DNA of 64,000 nt. Origin: CAZSMC01 sp964607755 (GTDB lineage Bacteria; Zhuqueibacterota; Zhuqueibacteria; Residuimicrobiales; Krinioviventaceae). The DNA lies in assembly GCA_964607755.1 (NCBI GenBank), contig CAZSMC010000005.1, forward strand, positions 50,627-114,626, given 5' to 3'. Of this stretch, positions 25,687 through 36,200 are shown piece after piece. The translations under genes and the position numbers were made by a program. How positions within the stretch are numbered: position 1 is the first letter of the stretch; the number at the start of each line of letters is the position of its first letter. The notes below the pieces were generated by a model. It did no database searches, was not told the DNA's origin, and saw only the letters and a list, made by a program, of their open reading frames with translations.

Positions 25687-27771
25687 TTAAACGGCAATGC
25701 CCATTTTTTCTAAAAGTTTGTGAAATATTTCGCTTGTCACCACTTCATAGTGTGAAAACTGCATGGTAAACAGAGCGCGGCCTTGTGACATATTTCGAAG
25801 CGCTGTCGCATATCCGAACATTTCCGCAAGCGGAACATGCGCATCAATCACAGTATTTTCATGGCGTTTACCATGCCCCTCTATTTTAGCCCGCCGGGCA
25901 GACAAGTCACTCAAGATAGTGCCAAAGTATTCGTCAGGGGTCACAACTTCTAGTTTCATCATGGGTTCCATAAGAACCGATTCGCCGCGTTTCAACGCAT
26001 CCTGAAGAGCCATTGACCCGGCGATTTTAAAAGCCAGTTCACTCGAATTTGCCTCGTCAAAAGAAGCATCAACCAGTGTTGCGCGAATACCGAGAACAGG
26101 ATAACCGGCAATACTTCCGCTGGACATTGATTCTTTAATTCCATTTTTCACAGGCTTTATAAATTCCTGCGGTATAACATGCGGCGGTAATTCGTTATTG
26201 AATTCGTAAATTTTATTTTCTTCCAACGGTTCAAAATCGACGACAATGTGAGCAAAATGATCGCTGCCACCGATTTGTTTTTCAAAAATAAAGTCGCTGC
26301 GAACGCGTTGAGTAATTGTTTCCCGGTAAGCCACTTGTGGCTGTCCAATATTGGCATTGGCTTTAAATTCTTTTGTGAGCCGGTCGATCAGGATTTCCAG
26401 GTGAAGTTCGCCCATGCCAGAAATGATCATTTGTCCGGTATCTTTATCTGTTTTGAACTGAAATGTAGGGTCTTCATCGACAAGAGCATTCAACGCGTTC
26501 ACAAGCCGTTCTTCATCGGCTTTGGATTTCGGCTCGATGGCCACCGAAATCACCGGTACCGGAAAAATTAATTCTTCCAATAAAACCGGATGCTTCGGAT
26601 CAGAGAGCGTATCACCTGTTTTCGTGCTCCGAAGTCCGACAATGGCTGCGATATCACCGGCTGTAATTTGTTGCACATCGTGCCGCTTATTCGAGTCCAT
26701 CTGCAAAATGCGCTGAAAACGTTCTTTTTTATTTTCTCTGACATTCAACGCAGTAGCGCCGACATCAAGCCGGCCGGAATAAACCCGGATAAAAGTTAAT
26801 TTGCCGACATAGGTATCGGTCTGGACTTTAAAAGCCAGCGCGGCAAACGGCTCTTCTCTGGAGCTGTGACGTTTTTCAACCTTGCCGGTATAGGGATTTT
26901 TACCCTCGATACTCGGCACATCTTCAGGACAAGGTAAATAATTGACAATACCATCGATGAGTTGTTGAATGCCTTTGTTTTTAGCAGCAGCGCCGCAAAA
27001 AACTGGTACAATTTCATTCTGAAGTGTGCCTAGTCTGATACAAGTGCTGATTTCGTCGATGGTTATTTCTTGGCCGTTAAGATATTTTTCAAGCACCTGA
27101 TCGTCATATTCTGCCACAGCTTCTAAAAGGCGATGGCGATATTCCTCTGCCTTTTCGGTCATATCGCCGGGAATGTCCAACTCTTCCCATTTGGCGCCCA
27201 GGGACTCGTTGTCATGGACAATCATTTTCATCTTGAGTAGATCAATGATGGCGCGGAATTCACTTCCCGACCCGACTGGCAATTCAATGAGAACAGGATT
27301 CGAATTCAGCCGTTTTCTTATCATTTGAACGGCATTAAAAAAATCTGCACCTAAACGGTCCATTTTATTAATAAAAGCGAGCCTGGGGATATGATATTTA
27401 TCCGCCTGCAGCCACACAGTTTCCGATTGTGGCTCTACACCGCCCACCGCACAAAAAACAGCAATAGCACCGTCTAAAACTCTCAAAGAACGTTCAACTT
27501 CTGCCGTAAAATCAACATGACCCGGCGTATCGATAATATTAATCTGATGATCTTTCCACATACAGGAAATAGCGGCCGACGTTATTGTGATGCCGCGTTC
27601 CTTTTCCTGTTCCATCCAATCCATTGTGGCAGAACCTTCATCCACTTCGCCAATACGGTGTACCTTTCCAGAGTAGAACAGAATGCGCTCTGTTGTTGTG
27701 GTTTTCCCGGCATCAATATGCGCCATAATGCCGATATTGCGAAGTTTTGTTAACGGTTTAGGTTTTGCCAT
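25687..27771 (-). CDS. fusA: Elongation factor G
   Basis: Translocation GTPase, 694 aa. The P-loop is AHIDAGKTTTTERIL. EKERGITITSAA is switch I, DTPGHVDFT switch II and NKMD the specificity motif. Domain IV ends in the usual GYATALRNMSQGRALFTMQFSHYE segment. The start ATG is preceded by a T-run and no clear Shine-Dalgarno, and an imperfect stem closes right before it (see the hairpin at 27772-27868). It follows rpsG by an unusually long 213-nt gap. Confidence 0.98.
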   Translation of the reverse strand: MAKPKPLTKLRNIGIMAHIDAGKTTTTERILFYSGKVHRIGEVDEGSATMDWMEQEKERGITITSAAISCMWKDHQINIIDTPGHVDFTAEVERSLRVLDGAIAVFCAVGGVEPQSETVWLQADKYHIPRLAFINKMDRLGADFFNAVQMIRKRLNSNPVLIELPVGSGSEFRAIIDLLKMKMIVHDNESLGAKWEELDIPGDMTEKAEEYRHRLLEAVAEYDDQVLEKYLNGQEITIDEISTCIRLGTLQNEIVPVFCGAAAKNKGIQQLIDGIVNYLPCPEDVPSIEGKNPYTGKVEKRHSSREEPFAALAFKVQTDTYVGKLTFIRVYSGRLDVGATALNVRENKKERFQRILQMDSNKRHDVQQITAGDIAAIVGLRSTKTGDTLSDPKHPVLLEELIFPVPVISVAIEPKSKADEERLVNALNALVDEDPTFQFKTDKDTGQMIISGMGELHLEILIDRLTKEFKANANIGQPQVAYRETITQRVRSDFIFEKQIGGSDHFAHIVVDFEPLEENKIYEFNNELPPHVIPQEFIKPVKNGIKESMSSGSIAGYPVLGIRATLVDASFDEANSSELAFKIAGSMALQDALKRGESVLMEPMMKLEVVTPDEYFGTILSDLSARRAKIEGHGKRHENTVIDAHVPLAEMFGYATALRNMSQGRALFTMQFSHYEVVTSEIFHKLLEKMGIAV

Positions 27772-27868
27772 AAAAAAACCACTTGTTTCAAGAAATCTTT
27801 TTGGTTCTCAGACATTAAAGCAGTCACAGACATGCGACGCTTTTTATCTGTTCTTGAGACGAGTGGTT
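27772..27868 (-). promoter_or_regulatory. Large hairpin with T-run directly before the fusA start
   Basis: Arms at 27777-27794 and 27851-27868 are 18 nt each and match at 16 positions. The loop is 56 nt. In the transcript the second arm is followed by a U-run that ends at the fusA AUG. This resembles an intrinsic terminator or attenuator overlapping the ribosome-binding region, and no AGGAG-like site is present there. Function is inferred only. Confidence 0.5.
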
Positions 27869-27984
27869 CCTCTCAAATAGATTTTAGTGAGCGCCGAGTC
27901 TTTGCAACTACTTTCCACTCATTTATAGATTGGAGTTGGACTGCAAGACCAGCTAATATTTTAAATACCGCTTTATTTGGTTCA

Positions 27985-28455
27985 CTACCACTTGAAATGA
28001 GCGAAAGCCTTGTTTGCCTCCGCCATTCGGTGAGTATCTTCTTTTTTCTTTATCGATGAACCTTCGTTATTATAAGCGGAGACCAGCTCTGCAGCCAGCT
28101 TTTCAGCCATTGTTTTCTCGGACCGGTTACGAGCGAAATTGATAATCCAGCGAATGGCCAAAGCCTGGCGTCTTTCCTGGCGAATTTCTACAGGTACCTG
28201 ATATGTGGCACCCCCGACGCGTCGCGAGCGAACTTCCAGCACAGGTTTGACGTTTTCTAACGCTTTTTCAAAAACTTCAATACCCTCGCCATTAACGCGC
28301 TCATTTGCTTTGTCAATTGCTCCGTAAAAAATTCGTTCAGAAACGCTGCGTTTTCCATCACGGAGCAAACCATTAATAAACTTTGTAACCAGTACGCTTC
28401 TATATTTTGGGTCCGGTAAAACTTTTCTTTTTGTTGCTCGTTTTCGTCGTGGCAT
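27985..28455 (-). CDS. rpsG: 30S ribosomal protein S7
   Basis: Primary binder of the 16S 3' domain in the 30S head. MPRRKRATKRKVLPDPKYRSVLVTKFIN and RVGGATYQVPVEIRQERRQALAIRWI are diagnostic. 156 aa. It lies between rpsL (32-nt gap) and fusA (213-nt gap). In E. coli S7 represses the str operon at the mRNA level. Confidence 0.98.
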   Translation of the reverse strand: MPRRKRATKRKVLPDPKYRSVLVTKFINGLLRDGKRSVSERIFYGAIDKANERVNGEGIEVFEKALENVKPVLEVRSRRVGGATYQVPVEIRQERRQALAIRWIINFARNRSEKTMAEKLAAELVSAYNNEGSSIKKKEDTHRMAEANKAFAHFKW

Positions 28456-28487
28456 TAAAAAGCTCTATGTTAATAAATTCAAGGATA

Positions 28488-28859
28488 CTATTTTTTCAAC
28501 TTTGTTCCGTATTTGGATCGTCCTTGCGTGCGATCCTGTACACCGCTCGTATCCAGGACGCCTCGAATGATATGATAACGGACGCCTGGCAAATCCTTGA
28601 CCCGGCCGCCGCGAATCATCACAATCGAGTGTTCCTGAAGATTGTGCCCTTCACCGGGAATGTACGCTGAAACCTCGTATCCGTTTGTCAGTCTCACACG
28701 CGCAACTTTCCGCAATGCAGAATTCGGTTTCTTGGGTGTAGTTGTATAAACGCGCGTACAAACGCCTCGACGCTGGGGCGAACCTGCTAACGCCCGAGAC
28801 GCTCCCTTTTTGTATATTCTTTTCCGGCCCTTTCGGACCAATTGATTTAATGTGGGCAC
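28488..28859 (-). CDS. rpsL: 30S ribosomal protein S12
   Basis: Decoding-centre protein that controls accuracy and is the streptomycin-resistance locus. PTLNQLVRKGRKR starts it; TTPKKPNSALRK and GGRVKDLPGVRYH keep the wild-type lysines at the sites usually mutated in resistance. GEGHNLQEHS is present but preceded by Pro where Gly is common. 123 aa. The start is GTG, with AGGAG upstream. Confidence 0.98.
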   Translation of the reverse strand: MPTLNQLVRKGRKRIYKKGASRALAGSPQRRGVCTRVYTTTPKKPNSALRKVARVRLTNGYEVSAYIPGEGHNLQEHSIVMIRGGRVKDLPGVRYHIIRGVLDTSGVQDRTQGRSKYGTKLKK

Positions 28860-28887
28860 AATATCTCCTGTTTAAGTAAAGCCTATT

Positions 28888-28916
28888 AATTTACATAATT
28901 AATAAATTTAAATCAA
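28888..28916 (-). promoter_or_regulatory. Promoter for the str-S10-spc-alpha gene run
   Basis: Minus strand TTGATT, exactly 17 bp, TAAATT, in the 65-bp space between rpoC and rpsL. It would let the str block be made separately from rpoBC. Confidence 0.65.
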
Positions 28917-28924
28917 GAATTTTT

Positions 28925-31900
28925 TTAACTCTTTTGCACTTCTGCTGCGTGCTCTGCTTTGCCTTTTTCTTTGGATTCGGCTTCTTCTTCATCATGACCA
29001 TCTGTACTCTCTTCGAGTTCGGCTTCTATCTCTTCCAGCTCTTCTTGAAGTATCTCAGGACCAGTAACTCGAAGGTCACTAAACCGACGAATGCCTGTTC
29101 CCGCCGGGATCATATTACCCATGATCACATTTTCTTTCAATCCCTGCAGGCGGTCGACTTTGCCTTCAATAGAAGCGTCTGTAAGGACGCGAGTTGTCTC
29201 CTGGAATGATGCCGCCGAAAGAAAGCTTTCCGTTGACAGCGATGCCTTGGTAATACCAAGCAACAGCGGCTGGAACGTTGCCGGCTGCGCCGGACGAGAG
29301 ACCGGCGGCGTACCGCCTTTCTTTTCTATTTTTTCAACCGCTTTGCGGAATTCCTCACTGGAAATAACCTCATTTTCATGAAACCTGGAATCGCCTTTTT
29401 CAGTAACCACGATAGAATTTCGAATCTTGTCGTTTTCACGCAAAAACCGCAGCCTGTCCACCTGGTCGCCAGGCAGATAGAGCGTATCGCCTGGCTCTTC
29501 GATTTTCACTTTTTGCAGCATCTGTCGCACTATGACTTCGATATGCTTGTCATTAATGCGGACACCTTGCAGCCGATACACTTCCTGAATTTCATTAACG
29601 AGATATTCCTGAACCCGGTTCGCTCCCATAATCGCCAGAATATCATGCGGTGCAACCGCGCCTTCGGACAGCTTTTCACCGGCATGAACAAAATCGCCGT
29701 CATGGACCAGGATGTGCTTACCATAAGGAATCAGATAAATTTTTTCTTCATGACCATCATCGGATGTCACTATCAGCTTACGGACTCCGCGCTTCATTTC
29801 GCCGTAACGGACAATGCCGTCAATTTCACTGACTACAGCCGGTTCTTTCGGCTTTCTTGCCTCGAACAATTCAGCAACCCGTGGCAATCCACCTGTAATA
29901 TCTCGGGTTTTGGCGATTTCGCGCGGTATCTTGACAATAGCGTCGCCAGCTTCAATTTCCTGGCCGTCATTGATCTGCAAGAATGATCCGACAGGCAAAA
30001 CAAAGGTCGCTTTTTGTTCGCCATTTTCATCCAAAATCGCAACCGTCGGATTCAGATTTCGAATCCGGGTTTCAATGATAACGCGCTGTTTCAGACCTGT
30101 TGTCTCGTCAAGTTCTTCGCGATAAGTTGTATTTTCAATGATATCGATGAATTGAACTTTGCCATTCTGTGTCGAAACGATGCTGGCTGCGTAAGGATCC
30201 CACTTGAAAATGAGCTGACCTTTTTCAACGCGTTCTCCTGGCCTGACCATAACATTTGATGCGTATGGAACAGTTAATCGTTCGACCACCCGGTTATCGT
30301 CATCCAGTATTTTGATGCGACCGTTTCTTCCGAGTGTAACGATTTCGCCGTTTTCTTTTTCAGCGACTTTGAGATGATCCCATTCAACCACACCATCCTG
30401 TTTAGCAACGGTTTGGGACTGGGCTGCAATGCGAGACGCCGTACCACCGATATGGAAGGTACGAAGCGTCAACTGCGTACCAGGCTCACCGATCGATTGT
30501 GCAGCCATCACGCCGACAGCTTCACCATCAGTAACAAGTTTACCGGTTGCCAGGTTTCTTCCGTAGCAAAGAGCGCATACGCCTCGTTCTGCTTCGCAGG
30601 TGAGAACTGAACGGATCATGACGTTTTCAACACCGTAATCGGAAATTTCAGCAGCCATCTTTTCATCGATCAGCTCTCCGGATTGACATATAATATCTCC
30701 GGTTTCCGGATGAAAAACATCTTCCACAACCACACGTCCGACAATCCGGTCATCCATCGACTCGATGATCTCTTCACCTTCTTTGAGATCGCCGACTCGC
30801 AGGCCGAGAATTGTACCGCAGTCTTTTTCTGTGATAATAACATCCTGTGCTACATCGACGAGGCGGCGGGTCAGATAGCCGGCATCTGCCGTCTTCAGGG
30901 CCGTATCGGCAAGTCCTTTTCGGGCGCCGTGTGTGGAAATAAAATATTCCAGCACAGAAAGGCCTTCCCGAAAGTTTGCCGTTATAGGATTCTCGATAAT
31001 TTCGCCTGTTGAGCCGGTCATCTTTTTCTGAGGTTTTGCCATAAGTCCTCGCATACCGGCTAGCTGGCGGATCTGTTCTTTCGAGCCTCGCGCACCGGAA
31101 TCAGCCATCATAAAAATAGGATTAAAGCCTTGTTTGTCCGTGCGCAAACGTTCGAACATTTTTTCCGCAACATCACTGGTAGTATGAGTCCAGATATCAA
31201 TAATCTGATTATATCGCTCACCATCGGTAATGATACCACGTTCATATCGTTTTTGAATCGCCTCGACACTCTGGAAAGCGTTATTGAGCAATTCTTCCTT
31301 GGCTTTTGGAACAATCACATCGTAAATACCGACTGTCGCACCGGATTTCATGGCATAGTGAAAACCAATATCCTTGACCTTGTCGAGCATCAAAGCGGTT
31401 TCGTAATTTCCAAGCAGCGAATATGCTTTGGCAATGAGCGCTTCGGTACCTTTTTTCGTCAATAGTTCGTTAACAAAGCGGAGTTTCTCAGGCAGAATAT
31501 CGTTGAAAACCACACGGCCTACTGTCGTGTCAACCATCTCGCCGTTAATTCGGACCTTGATTGGCGCGTGTATATCAACCCGGTTTTGGTTATGGGCAAT
31601 TAACACTTCATCGCAATTTGAAAAGGTCATGCCTTCGCCGGGCACTCCTGTTTTCCGTTTCGTCAGGTAATAAATACCGAGAACAATGTCCTGACTCGGA
31701 ATCGCCAAAGGGCGCCCGTGAGCCGGCGACAGCAGATTATGACTGGACAGCATCAGTATCTTGGTTTCGATCTGAGCGTAAAAAGACAGCGGTACGTGCA
31801 CAGCCATCTGGTCACCGTCAAAGTCGGCGTTAAACGCAGCACAAACCAACGGATGAAGCTGAATTGCCTTTCCTTCGATGAGAATGGGTTGAAAAGCCTG

Positions 31901-33238
31901 AATGCCCAGACGGTGAAGCGTGGGAGCACGGTTCAGCATAATCGGATGATCATCGATTATTTCTTCGAGAATATCCCAGACTTCCGGCCCGCGTCGTTCT
32001 ACTTGTTTTTTTGCGCTTTTTACCGTTTTAACGATACCGCGCTCAACAAGCTTTCGAATGACAAAGGGTTTGAACAGTTCCAGCGCCATTTCTTTAGGCA
32101 GACCAGCCTGATGAATTTTAAGCTCCGGTCCAACCACTATGACAGAACGTCCGGAATAGTCAATACGTTTACCGAGCAGGTTCTGCCGGAAACGACCCTG
32201 CTTGCCTTTTAACATATCAGACAAGCTCTTCAAAGCGCGGTTACCATCGCTGCGTACGGCCGAGGTTTTTCTGCCGTTATCGAACAATGAATCGACAGCT
32301 TCCTGTAGCATTCGCTTTTCATTCCGAAGAATAACTTCAGGAGCGCGTATTTCGAGCAGTTTTTTCAGTCGATTGTTACGGATAATCACCCGGCGATACA
32401 GATCATTCAAGTCCGAAGTGGCAAACCGACCGCCTTCCAGCGGCACGAGCGGCCGGAGTTCCGGCGGTATGACCGGAATGACACTCATGATCATCCATTC
32501 GGGCCTGTTTTCCTGGCGCTCATTAGCGCGGCGAAACGCTTCGATAACACGTAACCGTTTCAACGCATCAGTGCGCCGCTGGATCGAGGTCTCGTTAGTC
32601 ACGGCATAGCGCAACTCTTTGGACAACGTATCCAGATTTGTTCTTTTGAGCATCTGGAGAACGGCCTGGCCACCCATTTCAGCGTGGAATTTTTCCTCTT
32701 CAGGCAGCTCAGCTTCGCGTTCCCGAACCTCTTCCATTATATCCAGATATTCTTCTTCAGTTAATAGCGCTTTTTCCTCGAGATTGGTTGTCCCGGGATT
32801 TAGCACAACATAATTTTCATAATAAATAACGCGTTCGAGGTCCTTCATGCTCATACCCAGCACATAGCCGCATTTGGACGGCAACGACTTCCAATACCAG
32901 ATATGCACAACAGGAACAGCCAGGGTGATATGGCCCATGCGCTCGCGGCGCACACTTTTCATAGTCACTTCAACACCGCAGCGATCGCAGACAATGCCTT
33001 TATAGCGGATACGTTTGTATTTTCCGCAATGACACTCCCAATCGCGCACCGGGCCAAATATTTTTTCACAAAACAGTCCGTCCTTTTCTGGTTTGAAAGA
33101 ACGGTAATTTATCGTTTCCGGTTTGGTCACCTCACCGTGCGTCCGGTCCAATATTTTATCCGGCGAAGAAAGACCAACATAAATTGCATTAAATTTCTTC
33201 GATTTACTCTGTGGATTAGATCCGATCAAAGTGTTCAA
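28925..33238 (-). CDS. rpoC: DNA-directed RNA polymerase subunit beta'
   Basis: Catalytic subunit of RNA polymerase, 1437 aa. The N-terminal zinc finger is CHCGKYKRIRYKGIVCDRC. The catalytic loop NADFDGDQM starts at N470, with D472, D474 and D476 holding Mg2+. The second zinc site (CEAERGVCALCYGRN) and the trigger-loop/bridge-helix region (GEAVGVMAAQSIGEPGTQLTLRTFH) are intact. The C-terminus has an acidic Glu/Lys-rich tail of about 40 residues. It follows rpoB by 46 nt. Confidence 0.99.
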   Translation of the reverse strand: MNTLIGSNPQSKSKKFNAIYVGLSSPDKILDRTHGEVTKPETINYRSFKPEKDGLFCEKIFGPVRDWECHCGKYKRIRYKGIVCDRCGVEVTMKSVRRERMGHITLAVPVVHIWYWKSLPSKCGYVLGMSMKDLERVIYYENYVVLNPGTTNLEEKALLTEEEYLDIMEEVREREAELPEEEKFHAEMGGQAVLQMLKRTNLDTLSKELRYAVTNETSIQRRTDALKRLRVIEAFRRANERQENRPEWMIMSVIPVIPPELRPLVPLEGGRFATSDLNDLYRRVIIRNNRLKKLLEIRAPEVILRNEKRMLQEAVDSLFDNGRKTSAVRSDGNRALKSLSDMLKGKQGRFRQNLLGKRIDYSGRSVIVVGPELKIHQAGLPKEMALELFKPFVIRKLVERGIVKTVKSAKKQVERRGPEVWDILEEIIDDHPIMLNRAPTLHRLGIQAFQPILIEGKAIQLHPLVCAAFNADFDGDQMAVHVPLSFYAQIETKILMLSSHNLLSPAHGRPLAIPSQDIVLGIYYLTKRKTGVPGEGMTFSNCDEVLIAHNQNRVDIHAPIKVRINGEMVDTTVGRVVFNDILPEKLRFVNELLTKKGTEALIAKAYSLLGNYETALMLDKVKDIGFHYAMKSGATVGIYDVIVPKAKEELLNNAFQSVEAIQKRYERGIITDGERYNQIIDIWTHTTSDVAEKMFERLRTDKQGFNPIFMMADSGARGSKEQIRQLAGMRGLMAKPQKKMTGSTGEIIENPITANFREGLSVLEYFISTHGARKGLADTALKTADAGYLTRRLVDVAQDVIITEKDCGTILGLRVGDLKEGEEIIESMDDRIVGRVVVEDVFHPETGDIICQSGELIDEKMAAEISDYGVENVMIRSVLTCEAERGVCALCYGRNLATGKLVTDGEAVGVMAAQSIGEPGTQLTLRTFHIGGTASRIAAQSQTVAKQDGVVEWDHLKVAEKENGEIVTLGRNGRIKILDDDNRVVERLTVPYASNVMVRPGERVEKGQLIFKWDPYAASIVSTQNGKVQFIDIIENTTYREELDETTGLKQRVIIETRIRNLNPTVAILDENGEQKATFVLPVGSFLQINDGQEIEAGDAIVKIPREIAKTRDITGGLPRVAELFEARKPKEPAVVSEIDGIVRYGEMKRGVRKLIVTSDDGHEEKIYLIPYGKHILVHDGDFVHAGEKLSEGAVAPHDILAIMGANRVQEYLVNEIQEVYRLQGVRINDKHIEVIVRQMLQKVKIEEPGDTLYLPGDQVDRLRFLRENDKIRNSIVVTEKGDSRFHENEVISSEEFRKAVEKIEKKGGTPPVSRPAQPATFQPLLLGITKASLSTESFLSAASFQETTRVLTDASIEGKVDRLQGLKENVIMGNMIPAGTGIRRFSDLRVTGPEILQEELEEIEAELEESTDGHDEEEAESKEKGKAEHAAEVQKS

Positions 33239-33284
33239 AATATCACCTCCAAACTCGATAAATGAGCTTGGTAAAAACTACCAA

Positions 33285-36200
33285 TTATTTTTTCTCTGAA
33301 TTTTTTTCGTTAACCAATTGAACATCCAGTCCGAGGCCCTGGAGTTCACGGATCAATACATTAAACGATTCAGGCAAACCTGGTTCGGGCACGTTTTCAC
33401 CCTTGACAATAGCTTCGTATGTCTTTGATCGCCCGCGAACATCATCGCTCTTGACAGTTAATATTTCCTGAAGCGTATAAGAAGCGCCATAAGCTTCGAG
33501 CGCCCAGACTTCCATTTCGCCGAACCGTTGACCGCCGAACTGCGCTTTACCGCCCAGCGGCTGCTGAGTAATAAGCGAATACGGACCGATAGATCGGGCA
33601 TGTATTTTATCTTCAACCAGATGAGACAACTTTAACATGTAAATTCGTCCGACTGTCACTTCTTCTTCAAAAGGCTCACCGGTTCGTCCATCATATAATT
33701 CGCTCTTTCCTGAAAGCGGTACACCTGCCTTTTCCATCTCTTGTTGAATTTCCTCAAGAGATGCACCGTCAAAAACCGGCGAAGCGTAATGAATGCCCAG
33801 CTTTTCAGCGGCCCATCCCAAATTCGTTTCCAGAATCTGGCCTAAATTCATTCGTGACGGCACACCCAGCGGATTCAGCACGATATCCACCGGCGTTCCA
33901 TCCGGCAGATAAGGCATGTCTTCCATCGGAACAATTTTCGAGACCACGCCTTTGTTGCCGTGCCGTCCAGCCATTTTATCACCGACCATCAATTTGCGTT
34001 TTTTCGCTACATACACCTTGGCCAACTGAGTGATACCTGGAGGCAGCTCGTCGCCTACAACTATCTTGAATTTTTTCAGTTCATAATCTTCGTCCAGATG
34101 GTTGAGCTTTTTCTCATAACGCGATAAAATCTGTTCGACTAATTCATTTGTTTTGCTGTCTTCGACCAGGGGCTGGGAGTAGTCTATCGAATCGAAATCA
34201 AGTTTTTCAAGATTAGATTGTTTGAGCTGTGTGTTCGCACGAATAATTGTTTTACCCGAATTCACGTCACGGATGCCAACGGATACCTCATCTTCTAAAA
34301 CAGAACTCAGCTTTTCATCGCGCATCTTTTTCGCGTTCGCCCTGGCATTGGCATGCCATTGGTCCAACTTTTCAACTCCGGCTTTGTCTTTTTTCCTGGT
34401 ATCCGCGTCTTTTTTCTTTCGGGAAAACAGATGAGTGTCGATCACAATTCCTTTCAAGCCAGGAGAACCTTTGAGTGAAGCATCCTTTACATCGCCAGCT
34501 TTTTCGCCAAAAATCGCTTTGAGCAGTTTTTCTTCCGGAGTCGGGTCGGTCTCTCCTTTTGGCGTTACCTTACCGACCAAAATGTCGCCAGCGCCAACTT
34601 CGGCGCCAACTCGAATAATTCCGTCTTTATCCAGATTCTTTGTGGCATCTTCACTGACATTCGGAATTTCCTTGGTCAGCTCTTCTTCGCCGCGTTTGGT
34701 ATCGCGGACCTGCAGTTCAAACTCTTCAATGTGAACCGAGGTATAGACATCATCGCGGACGACGCGTTCGGATACGATAATCGCGTCTTCAAAGTTATAG
34801 CCGCGCCAGGGCATAAACGCAACAGTAATGTTTCGGCCTAAAGCGAGCTCGCCATGATCAGTAGAGTGGCCATCTGCAATGACATCGCCTCTTTTCACCT
34901 TATCACCGATCCTGACAATGGGTCGTTGATTTATGGTTGTATCCTGATTCGTTCGCTTGAATTTTGTTAATTTGTTTTCGACGCGATCCGATTCATCAAA
35001 ATCGAGTAATTCTTTTAGCTCATCTTTCTTTCGCCTGGACTCTTTGCGGATCACTATTTTCGTCGCATCTACTTGTTCAACGACACCATTCACCCGGCTT
35101 ATCGTGACAGAACGAGAATCCCGAGCCACTTTTTCTTCCATACCGGTACCGACCATCGGAGCTTCCGGGACAAGCAGAGGCACTGCCTGCCGCTGCATGT
35201 TAGAGCCCATCAGTGCCCGGTTTGCATCATCGTGTTCCAAAAACGGAATCAAAGCCGCCGCTGCGGATACGATCTGGTTTGGTGACACGTCCATATAATT
35301 GACAACATTCGGTTCGACAACCGGAAATTCACCCCGTGAACGGCACGTCACCCGGTCATTAACAAACTGGTTGTTATCATCCAGGGGCGCGTTCGCCTGA
35401 GCTACGATTTTCTCTTCCTCTTCGTCGGCGCTTAAAAACTGAATCTCATGAGTAGCAACGCCGTCTTTAACCACCCGATAAGGGGCTTCGATGAAACCAA
35501 AGTTGTTTATTCTGGCATAGGTGGTTAACGAAGAAATCAGACCAATGTTCGGTCCTTCCGGGGTTTCGATTGGACACAAACGTCCGTAATGCGTATAGTG
35601 CACATCTCGCACTTCGAACCCGGCTCGCTCGCGCGTGAGTCCACCTGGCCCCAGTGCAGATAATCGACGTTTGTGTGTCATCTCGGCCAGAGGATTGGTT
35701 TGATCCATAAATTGCGATAACTGACTGGTGCCAAAAAATGTATTGATAACGGACAGAATGGTCCGCGCATTCACTAAATCTTGTGGTGTCGGATTTTCGC
35801 TATCCCGCAGGTTCATTCGTTCTTTTATTGTCCGGGCCATGCGCGAAAGTCCGACCATCATTTGAGCAGAAAGCTGCTCGCCAACAGTACGGACCCTACG
35901 GTTACCGAGATGGTCGATATCATCAGCAGCGCGTTTGCCTTGACGCAACGCAATGAGGTATTTTAGAATGCCAATGATGTCTTCTCGTGTCAGCGCCAGA
36001 TTATTGAGATCAACATCCATCCCCAATTTATGATTCAAACGATGCCTGCCAACCTGGCCCAATTCATAACGTTTCTGATTAAAAAAGAGGCGCTCAATGA
36101 GCTGTTTTGCCGTGTCAGAGTCTGGCGGTTCGCCAGAACGCAATTGCCGGTAGATCAAATCAAGAGCTTCTTCTATGGAATGAGTGGGGTCTTTTTGCAA

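Noticed and set aside
29378..29986. 202-codon plus-strand open frame inside rpoC
   Set aside because: Antisense to a conserved, intact rpoC; no domain match.
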